Positions 63,076 through 64,000 of a stretch of DNA of 64,000 nt are shown here, in pieces. The position numbers were made by a program, and so were the translations under genes. The DNA comes from Asparagopsis taxiformis (lineage: Eukaryota; Rhodophyta; Florideophyceae; Bonnemaisoniales; Bonnemaisoniaceae). The notes beneath the pieces are model-generated. The model was given only the letters and a program-made list of their open reading frames with translations, made no database searches and had not been told where the DNA came from. The stretch lies in assembly GCA_030407315.1 (NCBI GenBank), contig JALQPE010002285.1, positions 1 to 64,000 on the forward strand. The letters run 5' to 3'. The stretch's first letter is position 1, and each line of letters opens with the position of its first letter.

Positions 63076-63292
63076 TATTTTGCATCTGCACGCTTAACAG
63101 CATCCAAGCAGTCAGGTTCACTGCTCGGACGAAGTGCATCTAGAGTGTGAACGATTGGTTTTTGACAGGCGAGTACTGCTCAATAGGTTTCACCCTGGAG
63201 TAATGGTGGCTGGACATGCTGCATTATATGATATACTTCAACTCTGGAACGTAGCTTTATTTGTAGTCGAAATGAAAACATCTTTCGTGACC

Positions 63293-64000
63293 CTAATTCC
63301 ATGCTCTAAACGCTGTCCCATAATGAACGTAGAGCTCCTGCCCCGGACGGATATCGCGGATTGCACGTACTACAATGATCTTCGGATTTTCTAGGTCCTT
63401 CGCCTTGAGCTTCTTCCCCGTCGAACCGCTGCTGTAGTTCTCGACAAACTCGACGTTGGCCATCCGCCTGGTGTCTTCCGCCGGAGTGTCCTCACCTCGC
63501 AAATACCGCGGGTCGTTGATGAACTGCGCCGAACAGAACGGAGCCGGAACAATCCAAATTGGATGCTCGATGTTTTCGTCGTCCTCCGCTGTTGCATACA
63601 GCTTGATGGCATACATCAAGAATGTTTCCTTCGTTATCGCCATGTGACCCTCTCCGTACGCGAACCTCATCGACTCCTTGCTCATATCAGAGTACACAAC
63701 AGTTCCGTAGTATGCACATACTTCGTCGCCAACATTAAATGTCTGTTCAGCGAAGAGCCCTCTTCCTGCATTTGGATGCTTAATCAGCGATGGTCGAACG
63801 CTCAATTTTTTCGCAACACAATCGTGTGCCCGCATCACGCGAGGGTTTTCAGTTTGCAACCAGCGGCGCAGGGAAGGTGGCCAATAATGTACCGGTTTTT
63901 CCATGTGCTCGTGCGACGCAATCGACTCTGGGCACAGCTGCCAGAGGTACTGCCGAATATATTTCGGGAACCTCTGGTACAGGGGAAGGCCAGGTGGGGG
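63293..64000 (-). CDS. SET-domain protein, 5' end outside the window
   Basis: Stop at 63293. The frame is open through ATG 63904 to the window edge, and the residues upstream (YQRFPKYIRQYLWQLCPES) look coding, so the start probably lies beyond 64000. The SET domain shows SLIKHPNAGRGLFAEQ and VCAYYGTVV (AdoMet-binding start), AQFINDPRYLRG (equivalent of the NH-S motif, with Asp-Pro), NVEFVENY, and IRDIRPGQELYVHYG (C-terminal ELxYxYG). SET proteins transfer methyl groups to lysines, often on histones; the substrate here is unknown. It ends 218 bases from the broken TIR of element X. It could be host or element cargo. Bases 63076-63292 hold nothing else. Confidence 0.75.
   Translation of the reverse strand, partial: PPPGLPLYQRFPKYIRQYLWQLCPESIASHEHMEKPVHYWPPSLRRWLQTENPRVMRAHDCVAKKLSVRPSLIKHPNAGRGLFAEQTFNVGDEVCAYYGTVVYSDMSKESMRFAYGEGHMAITKETFLMYAIKLYATAEDDENIEHPIWIVPAPFCSAQFINDPRYLRGEDTPAEDTRRMANVEFVENYSSGSTGKKLKAKDLENPKIIVVRAIRDIRPGQELYVHYGTAFRAWN

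Overview
This is eukaryotic nuclear DNA made almost entirely of mobile elements, several nested inside one another. Signs of a eukaryote are Ty1/copia retrotransposons with LTRs and target-site duplications, GT-AG introns with CTAAC/CTGAC branch-like sites, a SET-domain protein, and fragments of the spliceosomal gene PRP8. The species cannot be fixed from the sequence. A multicellular red alga is my best guess, at low confidence. No rRNA, CRISPR array or ordinary metabolic gene was seen.

Left part (1-12058): a roughly 12-kb DNA transposon ('element X', copy 1) with ~300-bp terminal inverted repeats (TIRs). It holds a decayed coiled-coil gene (A), a decayed Plavaka/CACTA-like transposase gene (B), a hairpin, an array of apparent micro-introns and micro-exons, two tandem-repeat blocks and an intact ParB-like gene (C). 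Two stray TIR copies, a small pseudogene and GACAGT-rich repeats follow, up to 15.9 kb.

Middle (15893-37162): three Ty1/copia elements. Copia A (minus) has LTRs that look identical and intact genes. Copia B (minus) has LTRs with about four differences and one frameshift. Copia C (plus) has nearly identical LTRs but two frameshifts. All three carry an additional gene upstream of gag-pol, encoding two U1-type zinc fingers, with an intron at or next to its start codon. All three have a primer site matching the anticodon region of initiator tRNA-Met, as in Drosophila copia. Copia B splits a hypothetical gene (E) and copia C splits a second one (A').

Right part (37168-63075): the rest of A', a gene D, then an inverted second copy of element X with an intact transposase B and a gene A. 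A 14.3-kb element ('element Y', 47671-61998) with 3.64-kb TIRs sits inside gene A. Y encodes a DDE-like transposase and a ParB-like/DNA methyltransferase fusion, and both its arms contain the same decayed PRP8 fragment. The window ends in a partial SET-domain gene.

Themes: X and Y both carry a ParB-like protein, and the two proteins share a 32-residue tail/head motif. X copies have swapped cargo (C versus D) next to the 43-bp repeats. Splicing signals recur in the copia leaders and the X arrays.
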